Shown piece after piece: positions 11,656 through 23,495 of a stretch of 64,000 nt of DNA. The stretch's first letter is position 1. Each line of letters begins with the position of its first letter. Origin of the DNA: Pestalotiopsis fici W106-1 (taxonomy: Eukaryota; Ascomycota; Sordariomycetes; Amphisphaeriales; Sporocadaceae); assembly GCF_000516985.1 (NCBI RefSeq), contig NW_006917095.1:1493077-1557076 (forward strand), given 5' to 3'. A program made the position numbers and the translations under genes. Below the pieces are notes generated by a model that was not told the DNA's origin, ran no database searches, and worked only from the letters and a program-made list of their open reading frames with translations.

Positions 11656-14600
11656 GACAAAGTTGCGAGGTCGGGTGGGTTGGGGAAGTTGTAAGCGCCG
11701 GGAGGTAAATGGCCCGTGGGGCTTTGAAATGCATAAGACAACTCCAATGCCTTTATATATACTAACCTAGGTAGGTACTTACTTCGATGTACCCACCTCA
11801 CATATGATTCGACGACGGTTGCATTGGAGAAATTATGCCCCCATACTTATCTGCAGTGAGGCTGGGTTGGGACGTGTGACTCAATCCTGCCCTCGTGTCC
11901 CCGGCTGAACCAATGGAAAGAAAGAAAGGAAAAGGAAAAGGGAGATAATGCAACCATGACCTGGAATTACAGCCTTGTCTCGAGCATGTCACCAATTGAA
12001 TTAAAGTCGCTTGTTGCAGCCTGATTACTTGCCTACCATATACTTCTTGGCTTTTATTACACTTCTCCGCGGTGTCGATACTTGGCAAATTTATTCCTAG
12101 CAATCCTACACCTGTTTTCTTTTTCCTCTCTCTTACCTTTTGAAGTAATTGCACAGGTTGAGTGGTTGGTCCGCCAGTCGTAGGCGAGTTGAACGACCTG
12201 ACTTTTTCGCCTACGTTATGAGCCTTTGAGTCCCGTCGCGCACGAGATGAATCCATGGACTTCTGCTGTACATCATGTGCATGCACCCACCTACGATACG
12301 CGGATAGTGGAGATTCTCTCTGTAAGACTAGAAATTGCTACATAGCCAGGTCATGAGTTTTTCGATCACATGACGATGGCATATCTGCCGACAATATCGC
12401 ATCGCGAGAAATGAACAGAAACTTGGTTGGCAAGTGAGTCGTTAATGCGGCTCTGGCTTGTGTTACACACCCTCACATTACCACACATCGTGGTTGTCAA
12501 GGTTGAGGAAACCTATCATCTCTATGTATGATAAGGTGATGTTGAGTCAGCTGGAACAGGCGGATTGAGACCGCTAAGAGAAAGGCTCGTGAAATTTGCT
12601 TGTAAAGTGAAACTATTCGCACAAGGAGTCCTGCCGCCTCGGAATATTTGCTTCAATGATAGCTTTAAGCGCATCAAACGCATGTATGAGGCACCCGGTC
12701 GCTTTGCCTGAGTATTGTAAGAAATGATGATCTTGAGAAGAGAGAGACCAGCCTCGCAGGTTCTCCTACTCTGATACAGGCAGTTTGAAAGTGCTGTCTG
12801 ACTGTATTCCTTCGAGTTTTCTACATGATTATAGAAGACAACCCACCAGCTCTATTTGAGATTGACCCGTCACAATTATATTGGAGAACAAATGAAGCGG
12901 CATGCCCTATCTTTTCAACTTTCTGACCCAGATTCCATGGTAATATTGAGGTTGAATTGATCCCCGAAAAGCCGCGATCAGAAAAAGTACAAATAATGAC
13001 CCAAGAGAACCTTTGCTCATAATCTCACGTGTCTTGCTACCGATATCTGTCTTATCGCTGAGAACTATATAAATAGATCTGGTGTTGTGAGTGATGTTAC
13101 CGTCTAATCGAATGGGCAATGAGACCATGTGCTCACGGTAGTTCCTGCATGAGAATATAGGTATCATATCCGGTTAACAAAATGGTGGATTTTGTTACTG
13201 GATGGATCGCGACAAGTGTGTTGAGGTAACCAAGCTGATATTTTCCGCTAACCAGTGTGCAGCTGCTCTCCAGCTGTCTGCCTGAGTTGCAGTCCCTACT
13301 GTTTTGCATCTTTAGCGCGACGGCAAGCAACCTGGCAAGCTTGGGCACAAAAACCCATTCGCTGTCGGGGCTCCAGCCTCCAGCTAATAATTCCCAGTCT
13401 CTGCTGCCAGGAACGCTATGCGCTAGAAGCGCCTGTCGAATGAATGACCTGCCGGCCCCACAGGAAAGGGGAGCAGCTGGACTTGGAGGCCCAGTGAGGC
13501 CTGGCCAGTGATTGGGAGCGGACGGTAAGGCGACGAAAACCAGCTACGTCACGCTGACAAGGTACCTGGCACGCTGGTTCCTGAAGTGCCGCTGAAAACA
13601 TGTCAAGTTGCCCAACCATCTATATTACTAGTAGAGACCCGCTTCAAGGGAAAAAAAAAAGAGGTGTTTGTCTGAACATACGAGCTTGATTCATGGCACA
13701 TGTGGCAAAGCCCCTTCTTGCTGGCTGTCACAAAGTCTTCGTGTCAGGATGAATGCTTGTGGGAAAAAAATAATAATCCAAAGCTCAGCCCTCGAGACGG
13801 ACAGGACAGGTATGAAAGTCTTTGTTGTCAGGCATTAAACAGTCAGGAGCTTACGTAGCAATTCTATGCCCCAGCTACTATGCGCGCTATCAGCCCCTGG
13901 CCACGATCTGCGTTTGACTGTCGAGATTTCCGCGCCTTAAAACAGTTTTTAAAATGCCAAGCAATTTAAAGCACGATTAAACGTGGTATGGGGACGGATT
14001 GAGGACCCCCTCGAGGTTACTTTTACAGACTCGCATATCTGTATCTACATTAGACAAGACTACTCTAGGTGCCAGATCCAGACGTGATTAGCAGATCAAC
14101 AAGACTGTGTTTACCTGCCTGCTGCTAGAAGTACATTGATAGGTGCTTGGCGCATCCCCTTATTATCCAGTGTCCCAGCCTTTCTAGTTCAGGCTAGGTG
14201 AGGTACCTTATCCTTTGTTCCGTCTCAGAGTGTCGTCCCTTGGGAAACCCCGTACCATTATCAGGAGTACTTTCACCAATTTGTACTCCCAGTGAACTGT
14301 AGCTCCCAAAAATACAACAAAAAGAAAAAGAAAATATTACAGTTGGCTAATTGAAGGCATAATCCTCATCATCAACCACCTTGTTTGTACCATTCATCCT
14401 TTCGTCTCAACTTGGACACTATCTCATTATTCTCATTCAGCAGCATCGGGTTTTCCCCCTCGAGTACCTACACCAATTCACCCACAAAGCCTGACTGCCC
14501 CGCCTCCCTTGACCACGATCGCCATACTTTTGAGGGACCCGTGTTGCTCAGCCTCCCAGTCGCTGACGACTCCCTAACCTACGCAAACCAAAATCCCAAC

Positions 14601-14775
14601 ACCACAACAAACCAATCTCAAAAGCTACTCGTTCGTTCAATCTGAATGGCAACTTAGAATCCTCTCAACTCGCTTCGATGAGCTGCTCACTCGTTCTCTA
14701 CGCTCGGGGTATAATGGGAATAGGATATACGACCCCTCCATCGACACACGCATTGTAAAACAACCACTGCCCAAC
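11656..14775. other. Long intergenic stretch, no gene seen
   Basis: About 3.1 kb without a supportable gene. The 162-aa minus-strand frame at 11798-12286 has no family signature. The last 450 bases are C/T/A-rich and probably hold the promoter and 5' leader of the phosphatase gene at 14776. An 86-codon upstream frame (14385-14645) lies within that putative leader and could be a uORF if transcription starts early. Confidence 0.5.
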
Positions 14776-17700
14776 ATGGACGGCCAAGTGGAGGATGGGC
14801 CCGACAGCTCGTCGCTAAAGCCCGTCTCTTCCCTAAGAGCGCGCTTCGAGAATATGGGCAAGCCGAGTGATGCCACCAGCACAGCGTCTTCACCAGTCAC
14901 ACCGTCGCCGCGGAACATATCGCCATCTCCGAAGCCCCCTCCAGTGCCCGATACGAGACCTGTCCGAACGACTACACCTCAAGGCGAAGGAAACCAGCCG
15001 GCAAGGGAAGCGTTGAAACCTACGGGACTCCAGATTCCAAAGCCTGGCTTGGACGCGGCTTCTATAACTCACACAACGGGTACTCCTATGAGCCCAAGAC
15101 CAATGAAGCCGCCGCCACCCCCAGCGGTCCTGATCGATCCTCCTCACTCGCCGCCGAAAAGCGTAGCAGCCAACACCACTTTGGGCTCAGAAAATGGCCA
15201 GCTTCTTGTTGACCCGACCAGAGCACCCCCTACTCCGGTCGCGTCCTCGCCGCGAACATTCAAGATCCCGAGTGCTCCTCCTAGCAAGCCTCACACTCCG
15301 GGCCTGGAGCCACGTCGATCGCCCAGGCTCTCCGCTACTCCAGGGCCGCCTTCACCTCCTCCGCCGAGACGCTCCGGAGAAATAAAGCGGGACGGAGATG
15401 CAAGAGGTCGACCGCCCGTACCGCCACCGATCAACCGCGCCGAAAAGCCCAGCAATCGACTGTCGCACTTGTTGAGCTTAGACACCCACCGACTCGAGGC
15501 GCCTGCCGTGGTCCCCGAGCAATCGCCGTTCAATAGCCCGCCCAGCAGCCCAGAACACGAGCAGTCACCGCCCAGACTTCCAAGTCGTCCCGCCACGAAG
15601 CCGGCCGCCAAGATACCACCCATGGCCAGGAATAATACTGTGCCCGTGCCATTTGAACCGCCCCCGGTGCATCCGTCGACAGCTGCAAGGAGAGAAGTCA
15701 ATGGCGGTGGACGAGGCGTAGTTTCTGCTGCTCCAGAGCCGTCACTAGCGCCAGCTTTGCCTTCCCGACCTCATACTGTAATGGATGCACAGCCGGCAAG
15801 AGCACCATCTGGAGCGATGAGGCCGCCACCCCGGCCACCTCGGCCAGGCGTAATTACTTCAAACAACTTGGCAAATGCCGACAACAGTGCAGTATCTACT
15901 CAATCTAAGCGAGCAGTCTCGACACCAACTTCAGCACAGAACCCACAATTTGCTCCTCCGCCGACTCGTACTCATGGAAGGTCCATGACCGTGGACAGGA
16001 CATCTGACCGTACACCCGCTGAATTCCGGGAACCACCAAGAAGAGGTGGTACCGTGGTCGACAGGAGCACTAGGACAACTCAGTCTTTGGCATCTACTCC
16101 AACCCCTAGACTACCAACGCAAGCCATATCACAGTTTCCAGATGCTTCTCAAGTCAATAGGCGGCCCCCCTTTGCCAAGAAGGGCCAGCACGAAATTTAT
16201 ACGAAATATGATACCCGGATCATTGATGTTTGCGGGCCATATCTTTGTACCAGTGGCCCGCTGACCCGTGTGTGGAGTCTACTGGATGGGGAGCTCCTTA
16301 TGAGTTTCACTCATGGAGAAGGCGTCAAGGCCACTGCAGTAGCCTTCAAATGCGGTCTTGGTGTCGAGGACGAAGCGACCCGCCTGTGGATTGGAAATAA
16401 TCTAGGTGAGGTATTGGAAGCCGATATTGCCACAGCATCGATTGTTGGCAACAAATCCATTGCCCACGGCCGAAGCGAGGTCATCAAGATCTTCAGACAT
16501 TTCAATGAGATGTGGACATTGGACGAGTCTGGTGGGTTGCACGTTTGGGGCCCAGACGGCGAAGGTTCTCCAAACTTGAATAATGCTCCTCACCAAACTT
16601 TCCGCCTCCCGAGAGGCCACACTTTCTCCATGTTGGTGGGCGATGAGATATGGCACGCAACGGGCAAAGAAATCCGTGTCTTTGCCCCGACACTCGACGG
16701 CAGAACGCAAGTCCAGGTCCTGATGCGCCCCATGGTGGCAGAAGGGGCTGGGGAAGTTACGTCAGGAGCATTGATCAAGTCGCATAAAGACAAGGTGTTC
16801 TTTGGCCATGCTGATGGAAAAGTGAGCATCTGGTCTCAGCAAGATTTCACATCTCTCGGTGTGATCAATATAAGCCCATTCAAAATCAGTTGCCTTGCAG
16901 GTGCTGGTAATTTATTATGGGCCGGCTACAACACGGGCAAGGTTTGTGTCTACGATATCGAACAATCGCCATGGGTCGTAAAGAAGGATTGGCAGTCTCA
17001 CGATGGCCCCGTGCTCAAGCTCCAGACTGATCTAGCCAGCTTTTATCGGTTGGATCGGCTGCAGGTCATATCACTGGGAGCCGACAACATCGTGAAGGCC
17101 TGGGATGGACTTCTTCAGGAGGACTATATCGAGGACGAGATGAAACGGCTGGACACCCAGTACTGCGAATTCGAGGACATTAGGGCAATGGTCATGACAT
17201 GGAATGCAGGTGCCTCTACGCCAAGCAGTCTCAGATACTCGGAGCAAGACTCCGTCTTCATTCAAAACCTCCTCCAATCGAGCGACGCGCCAGAGATTCT
17301 GGTTTTCGGATTTCAAGAATTGGTTGATCTTGAAGATAAAACGGCAACCGCGAAACGATTATTCAAGTCTAAAAAGAAGGATGCTGTGACAGATCAGGAG
17401 CGCATGAGCCATCAGTATCGCGACTGGCGCGATTTTCTTGCTCGCAGTTTGGACGATTTCATGCCATCCGACTGTCTATACCATCTGCTCCATTCGTCCA
17501 CCTTGGTCGGCTTATTCACCTGCATATTTGTCAAGTCGACGGTACGAGATCGCATCCGAAATCTGAGCAGTGCAGATGTCAAACGAGGCATGGGGGGTTT
17601 ACACGGAAACAAGGGTGCAATTGTTGTCAGATTCGTGCTCGATGATACTTCAATGTGTTTCATCAACTGTCATCTAGCAGCTGGTCAGTCCCAGGCGAAC

Positions 17701-18448
17701 AGTCGTCACAACGATATCGCCGCCATCTTGGAAGGCAACCTGCTACCGGTTGAGCGGGATGGGGGCATCCGTATTGACAGTTACGTTGGCGGCGGCGACG
17801 GGTCCATGATCATGGATCACGAGATCTGCCTGCTCAACGGCGATCTAAACTACCGAATTGATACAATGTCACGAGATACGGTGGTTGCTGCCGTCAAGGC
17901 CAACAATCTCGCAAAGCTCCTCGACAGAGATCAACTGCTTGTTGCAAGACGACGCAATCCGGCTTTCAAACTGAGGGCTTTTGAGGAAATGCCAATCACT
18001 TTCGCGCCAACGTATAAATATGATGTAGGGACGGACAATTATGACACCAGCGAGAAGAAGCGTTCTCCTGCATGGTGTGATCGCCTCCTTCACAGAGGCT
18101 CTGGCAGAGTTCAACAACTTGATTACAGAAGACACGAAGTCCGAGTTTCCGATCATAGACCGGTGTCTGGACGTTTCAAGTTTACAGTCAAGACCGTTTC
18201 CCCCAAGCGACGTGCTATGACTTGGGCGGATTGCCAGCAGCGCTTTGAAGACCAAAAGGAGAGGGAGGCGAACGAAGACAAGTGAGTAAACGAGCCATCA
18301 TAAACTCCGAGTCGTAGTGACTAACTCTATGAGTAGACTTTTCTACCTCATGCATATCATTGGGTACGATGCTGCTACAAGTCAACAGATCATTCAGGAT
18401 CGATCCAGGCGGAAAATGTCCCGAAGTCCTAGTCGTCGCGTTGCATAG
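14776..18448 (+). CDS. Inositol-polyphosphate 5-phosphatase with N-terminal beta-propeller
   Basis: The long exon 14776-18281 reads into a GTGAGT donor. A 55-nt intron (branch GACTAAC, acceptor TAG) leads to a short last exon 18337-18448, for 1205 aa in total; without the splice the protein ends 36 aa earlier. The order is a disordered Pro/Ser-rich region (about 1-460, many PPP and SPP runs), a WD40-like propeller (about 465-800, ending with blades such as KVCVYDIEQSPW), then the IPPc catalytic domain (about 810-1155). Catalytic motifs are present: FGFQELVDLEDK, GNKGAIVVRF, NCHLAAGQ, NGDLNYRID, PAWCDRLL and SDHRPVSG. It should remove the 5-phosphate from phosphoinositides or inositol phosphates and act on membranes or actin, as for plant FRA3-type WD40-5PTases and their fungal homologues. 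The Pro-rich tail suggests SH3 partners. Confidence 0.93.
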
Positions 18449-19448
18449 AAAGCCGCTGTTCAGGACAGGAGAACAGAGCCGGAACTGAGCTGCAAAGGTG
18501 ATCCAACGACATCGCCCCAGACTCAATCCAGGAACATTTCATTGCAAGTTCCGAAGCGTGGCAGCCCTGGTCCTCGTAGCCGCCTGCAAGATACCGTGGA
18601 AGACGCCAAGGTTGGCAAGCAGAAGAGATACTTCTCAAACTAAATCTGGATGGTATTCTGGAAACAAGTGCCTTCAGGTGCATCAATACGCTCGAGATCA
18701 GGACGGGCCAACATAAAGATGGATGATTGCATATACGACATAACATAGACAGCGTTGATTCATAGCGATGCTGTATTAGACGGTTTGCCTACTAGAGACT
18801 TGGAATACCCCATTCGTGCCTCCATTGTAGGGGCACGGTATATTCGAAAGCTTGTATTCCATGACCAACAGCGGCATAAATGTGAGACAAGAACTTGAAG
18901 GAATACAATTTTGTAATATGTCCATTTCTGCCTTTTGAGGGTGCTTGTTTTTTCTTCTTTTAATTCTTGGCACGGGTGACTGAAGTGCACATTATCCCAA
19001 AGTCGTTACAGTATGGGGCTCCATATTCAACGGCACCTCCTCAAGAGAATTTGAAAATGCAAATGTGGTGTTTTGACAAGTCCATTGCGGCCTGTCTTAT
19101 AAGTGTGTGTTTCTTGACACGAATGGGGATAGGATAGGTAGAAGGACCCTCGCTCGGTTACGCCCACCGTGCCTCGGCATCTCTCCACACCAAACTCAAC
19201 ATGGAACCGAAATCCGGGGTATCCGCATTTCTTAGTGTGGGCATCCCGTCCGTACATATGCGCTCCTACCCCTAGGACGGAGAATCAGAGTGAACAACTT
19301 CTCATTATTTCTCCTCGTTGACATATTGCAGCTGCATTTTTCTTCTATCTATACATTTTGAAGTGGTACATTAGCTGGCTGCTTGCATTTCTTCACGCAA
19401 ATCAATATCACTAAAAGAACGAGCCAAAACACTAAATTCACAGACAAA
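18449..19448. other. Intergenic, no gene seen
   Basis: There is no supportable coding region. The 3' end of the phosphatase transcript and the SDR promoter fall here. The last 130 bases are T-rich, then A-rich, before the SDR start. Confidence 0.55.
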
Positions 19449-20438
19449 ATGGCAGATGAGACGGCGCTCCATGACTTCCCTTCGCTCTTCTCCCTCAAGG
19501 GCAAGGTCGCCGTCGTCACGGGAGGCTCTCGTGGTCTCGGTTTGAACGCTGCTTCAGCGTAAGCATATTCCCTAAAATTCTGCTTGCTTCTCACCTTGCC
19601 AAAGAGACGGGTGGCGAATATTTGTATGAATAGAATGAAACCCCAAGACTGACATTGACAATCTAGCATTCTCCAATCGGGCGCTTCTCTTGTCTTCATC
19701 ACCTCACGTAAGGCCAAGGCCTGCGAGAGCGCCGTCGCGCAGCTCAACAAGCTGCCCAACCTGGCCCCTGGAGCCAAGGCCATTTCGGTGCCCGCCGACT
19801 CGGCCACCATGGAGGGCATCAAGTCGCTGGTGTCGCAGGTCAAGGCACACACTGACCACGTGGACATTCTCCTCGCCAACGCGGGCGCGTCGTGGGGCGA
19901 GTCCTTTGACACGCACCCGGACTCGGCCTTTGCAAAGGTCATGGACCTCAACGTCAAGGCCGTCTTCAACACGATTCGCGAGTTTGCGCCCTTGCTGCAA
20001 AAGCGCGCCAGCGTCGAGGACCCCAGCCGCGTCGTCATCACCAGCTCGGTCGCGGGCCTGGGCGTTGGCACCCTGGGCAAGCAGGCCACTTTCGGCTACA
20101 GCGCGAGCAAGGCCGCCGTGCTGCACCTGGGCCGCAACCTGGCGCTCGAGCTGGGCCCCCGCCACATCACCGTCAACTCCATCTGCCCCGGCTGGTTCCC
20201 CACCAAGATGAGCTCCGGCCTGCTGGATCTCACGGGCGGTCTCGACAAGCACGCCAAGAGCAACCCCATGGGCCGGCTGGGCCGCCCCGAGGATTTCGCC
20301 GGCGCGGTGGTGTACTTGACCTCGCGGGCCGGCGGGCACGTCAATGGTGCCGAGATTGCCATTGATGGCGGCAGCTTGTGGAATCGTGGCGGGCTGTTGG
20401 ATGCGCAAGAGGAGACGGTGGAAAAGGCCAAGCTCTAA
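19449..20438 (+). CDS. Short-chain dehydrogenase/reductase
   Basis: Exons 19449-19558 and 19667-20438 are joined across a 108-nt intron, giving 293 aa. This is a classical SDR: the cofactor motif TGGSRGLG is at residues 24-31, LLANAG follows, the catalytic Ser is in VVITSSVAGLG, and Tyr181 and Lys185 lie in YSASK. The motif ICPGWFPTKM and a C-terminal AIDGGSLW complete the fold. The pattern is closest to 3-oxoacyl-reductase or gluconate-5-dehydrogenase-like SDRs (RhlG type); the arginine after the glycine motif suggests NADP(H). The substrate is unknown. The exon is strikingly GC-rich with strong third-position G/C, so long shadow frames appear on both strands. It stands alone between unrelated housekeeping genes. 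Confidence 0.93.
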
Positions 20439-20961
20439 GCACGAGGGGAAGTCTGGGCTGGAAAGCTGAGAACCACATTATTGCAAATGAATCAGCTGCC
20501 GTATGAAGGATGCACATGGTGATGGTACATGTGACCTTGAGAGATGAATTACTGCAAGGCAAAGAGGGCACTGCCGATAAGACATCCATAGTGTTTGGAT
20601 GAAACGAATACACTTGAGTGATGGCTATTTTACCGAAATCAGAGAAACGAGACACTCGAGGCCTTGCTTCGGTCTTAATTGGGTACGGGCATCATTAGAA
20701 CGCTGGTTGCTGTCAGGCTTGGGCAGGTATCCGTAGGTGCAACAAATATATCAAATTCAAGTAAGCCCGAGTTTGTGGACCAGAATATGCTTTCGAATGA
20801 CGCTGCCGCTTAGATCTATTGACCATGTACGCTTGACAAGTCAATCATTACACGAAGAGCTTTGAAGAGGCGGAATGGTACATTCTGCAACCTGCTGCAA
20901 TGCATTTTTGCTTTTCTCTTTCTCTTCTATGAGTTACCCAGAGGACCAAAATATCCAGATG
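20439..20961. other. Intergenic between convergent genes
   Basis: This spacer is the 3' region of the plus-strand SDR and the minus-strand methyltransferase. No gene is seen. Confidence 0.6.
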
Positions 20962-22324
20962 CTATGTTTCTGATTTCCGTGCAACCCAATGCGCAGCTCT
21001 ATAGACCGTTTGCAACATGCTATTTGAGTCTTGGATATATGGCGCCGTGATATTGGTCTCTTGATGCTCTATGGTGAATCCCAGTTTCTCAACAAGGGCC
21101 ACGACCTCGTCATGTGTGAGCTCAAAACTGCCTGGCTCGGCAATGCCCATGTTCCCACTAGCCTCGTCTCCGCCGTCGCCGTCATAGCCCTGATGGCCGG
21201 CGACTTGGCCCTCCCAATGCCAGAGAAGAGGTCCGACGTTGATAAGGATGCCGCCGGGTTTCAGACAGTTCCTAATCACTTCCAGGTAGCGAATGAGGTT
21301 TGGCGCCGTGTCCAAGAAGAAGCAGGCAGCGACTGCATCGTACGTATCTTTGTGTTCCTCGTCGCCGTACAGGCACAAGAAATCAGCAGCGCACATCTGC
21401 ATGGCACCAATGCCCTGGGCCGACTCCAGCGTCCGTTGCGGGTGGATGTCAGGCACCTTGCAACTTCTAAATTGGTTGTCACGGCTCTTGTGGTTTGAAA
21501 AGGAGTGTATCCATGGATATATCGTAAATTGACCAGCTTGCTTGACGCTGTTTAGGATAAAGGACGATGCCAGCAACTGATGATACGAAATCTCATTGCC
21601 CTCGCTGAAGTATCCCTTGTGGCAGAGGTCAAAGACCAGGCGACCAAGACCAGCGCCAGGGACTAGCACACTCATCTGCGTACCCTCTGGATGCCTCGCC
21701 TTATGTGACTCAAGGGCCTGGAAGATGGGTCCATAACAAGCTTCTCGCTCAGCCTTACCCTCAACAGACCAGTCGCGGTAGAACTGCCGAAGGGTGCTTC
21801 TTGCCTTGTCCGCGTCCGACTGCTTGGAGACACCAGCCCATTCCTCGGGCATGAGAACATGGGCGGACTCGTAGGAGCCTTGTTGTTCGGCACCAAAAGA
21901 CTGCAGGCCTTGCTTGAGAATGCTGCGCGCCAGATCCGCGTTGCTCTCAATGGCGGAGTCTATGCGATCCAATGTCTCCAGGTATGAAAATGGGGGCTCT
22001 GCCAACATCTTCCAGTGTGCTTGCGGAAGGGCGTAGAAGGCCTGGCGACGCATATGCGTGCAGTGTAAATGTGCCGTCCTTGCATATTGACTGTGTAGAA
22101 GCGTCAGAAAGGTGTCATGGTATCATGATACGACATTGAATGCCATGTGATGGGAGATTTGGCGGTAAGTGCAGGGCTCGGAGTGAATGCACTGGGGTGA
22201 TTTGTAATTCGTATACTCACGCAAAGGAGTCCAATGCTTGGAATATGACCTTGAACTCTTCAGGGTCATCAATGGTGTCCTCGACCCCGCTCCATTGATT
22301 CTCCTGGGCAGGAGCAGTAGCCAT
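20962..22324 (-). CDS. Carnosine N-methyltransferase-like (N2227 family)
   Basis: Exon 1 (22324-22221, starting MATAPAQENQW) joins exon 2 (22090-20962) across a 130-nt intron with donor GTGAGT and acceptor CAG; the product is 410 aa. The first exon restores the N-terminal EEFKVIFQALDSFAQY segment typical of the family. The SAM site reads VLVPGAGLGRLVFDLCHKGYF, followed by GNEISYHQLLASSFILN. Later motifs are YDAVAACFFLDTAPNLIRYLEVI and LKPGGILINVGPLLWHW. Family members (human CARNMT1, yeast YNL092W) methylate the pi-nitrogen of histidine in carnosine and also in proteins. In a fungus that lacks carnosine, a protein or other imidazole substrate is more likely (inference). Confidence 0.93.
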
Positions 22325-22999
22325 TTTGTCTCCGTCCACGTTGGAAGAGGTAAGAAATCCTCTTCAGAGCCTGAGAAGTCTGCTTGGATTGGCCGCCGCA
22401 AGTCTCAGTCCGGCACAGCTGAGCTTAAAAGTGCCACAAGTGTGGGATCTTTTGTGATGGCGGGGCACTCAGAGACTTGGAGGACAGGAAGAGGGGCCCC
22501 GGTTGTCAGCGGTAGACGTCACCGGTAAAACAAAGTCAGCAGAAACTCGTCCTTGCTCAAAAACTACGTATGTAGGTGAAGATCATGTTGCAATGACATG
22601 GTGAGAAAACTTGCATCGTCAGAAGCAAATTTCGTCCCAAACACTGACAAATTGTTGCTTGTCAGTTGCCAAGATAGTGCAAGGCAGTGAGAGGAGGTGG
22701 GCTTGGGGGTTCCCAAGGCTTGGGCTCCACTAAATTCCGTATGCAACGGCCTGTAGTTTGCAGTGAGTGTCCTCATAGTGCAGCGACAAGCAAGAGCAAC
22801 GCCAAAGTGAAAGCTTGGACCCGGATTCTTAAGCGGTTGCGATACCTGGAGTTTGTCAGTATTGCTTACCTACCTACATTGTACATTACTGCCACCACAT
22901 CCTCCCAACGTCCGTCTACGAAAACATTTACTTGTCTCATTGTCGAGGGATTCCTTCCTTTGCGCAGACCTTTGCAGGCCATAGCCGGGAATCGTGACC
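22325..22999. other. Divergent promoter region
   Basis: This is the spacer between the minus-strand methyltransferase and the plus-strand proteasome chaperone. No gene is seen, and the two promoters presumably share it. Confidence 0.6.
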
Positions 23000-23495
23000 A
23001 TGGACGAGTCGTTTTCATTTCCTTTGCCAAAGTCCCTGGACACTCGCGTCCACATTCGACTCATTACAAAATCCAAGGTGCTCATGGTACACCTCACCAC
23101 GGTCTCTGCCGAGGAAGCTGGCAATGCGGTACCCTTGGGTTCAATGGTCTATGCTCTGCCAGATGTGAGTGTTTCGAGGACTGGGCATCATGTCGTCTAC
23201 ATTACCAAGCTAAAGCAAGTTACAGCGATTCAATCCCAGCGTGCCAATTTCGACACCAATTTACAAGGAGGAACCAACGTTTGACTTTGCTACTCGAGTC
23301 GCCAAAATCTTGGTCAAGAAGACACAAATGCATGTCTACGTATCCAACTCCATCAGCCTGGCCAGTACAGGTCTGGGAGGAACGTTTGAGGAGGAGATGG
23401 AGGCGTTCAAGAAGGTGGTCGAAGTGACTCTGAGCAAGCTTCAACATCTAACGACACCTGCAAGCAGCATGCCTAATGGCACAAGCGAGGCCTAG
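23000..23495 (+). CDS. Proteasome assembly chaperone 4 (PAC4/Poc4-like)
   Basis: Exons 23000-23164 and 23226-23495 are joined across a 61-nt intron after ...VYALPD, giving 144 aa. The start is the ATG in the context ACCATGG. The small beta-rich protein has the fungal PAC4 pattern: FSFPLPKSLDTRVHIRL, PLGSMVYALP, then FNPSVPISTPIY and GGTFEEEMEAFKKVVEV near the C-terminus. PAC3-PAC4 (yeast Irc25-Poc4) heterodimers guide early assembly of the 20S proteasome alpha ring and then leave. The length is typical of the family. Assignment rests on this pattern and size; a structure-based comparison with Poc4 would settle it. Confidence 0.8.

Noticed and set aside
11798..12286. 162-codon minus-strand frame
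   Set aside because: No recognisable motif, biased composition, no splice partner; treated as non-coding.
19690..20408. Long frames of 173 and 234 codons over the SDR exon
   Set aside because: They are compositional shadows of a very GC-rich SDR exon, rich in Arg/Ser/Pro or Ala/Gly, with no family signature.
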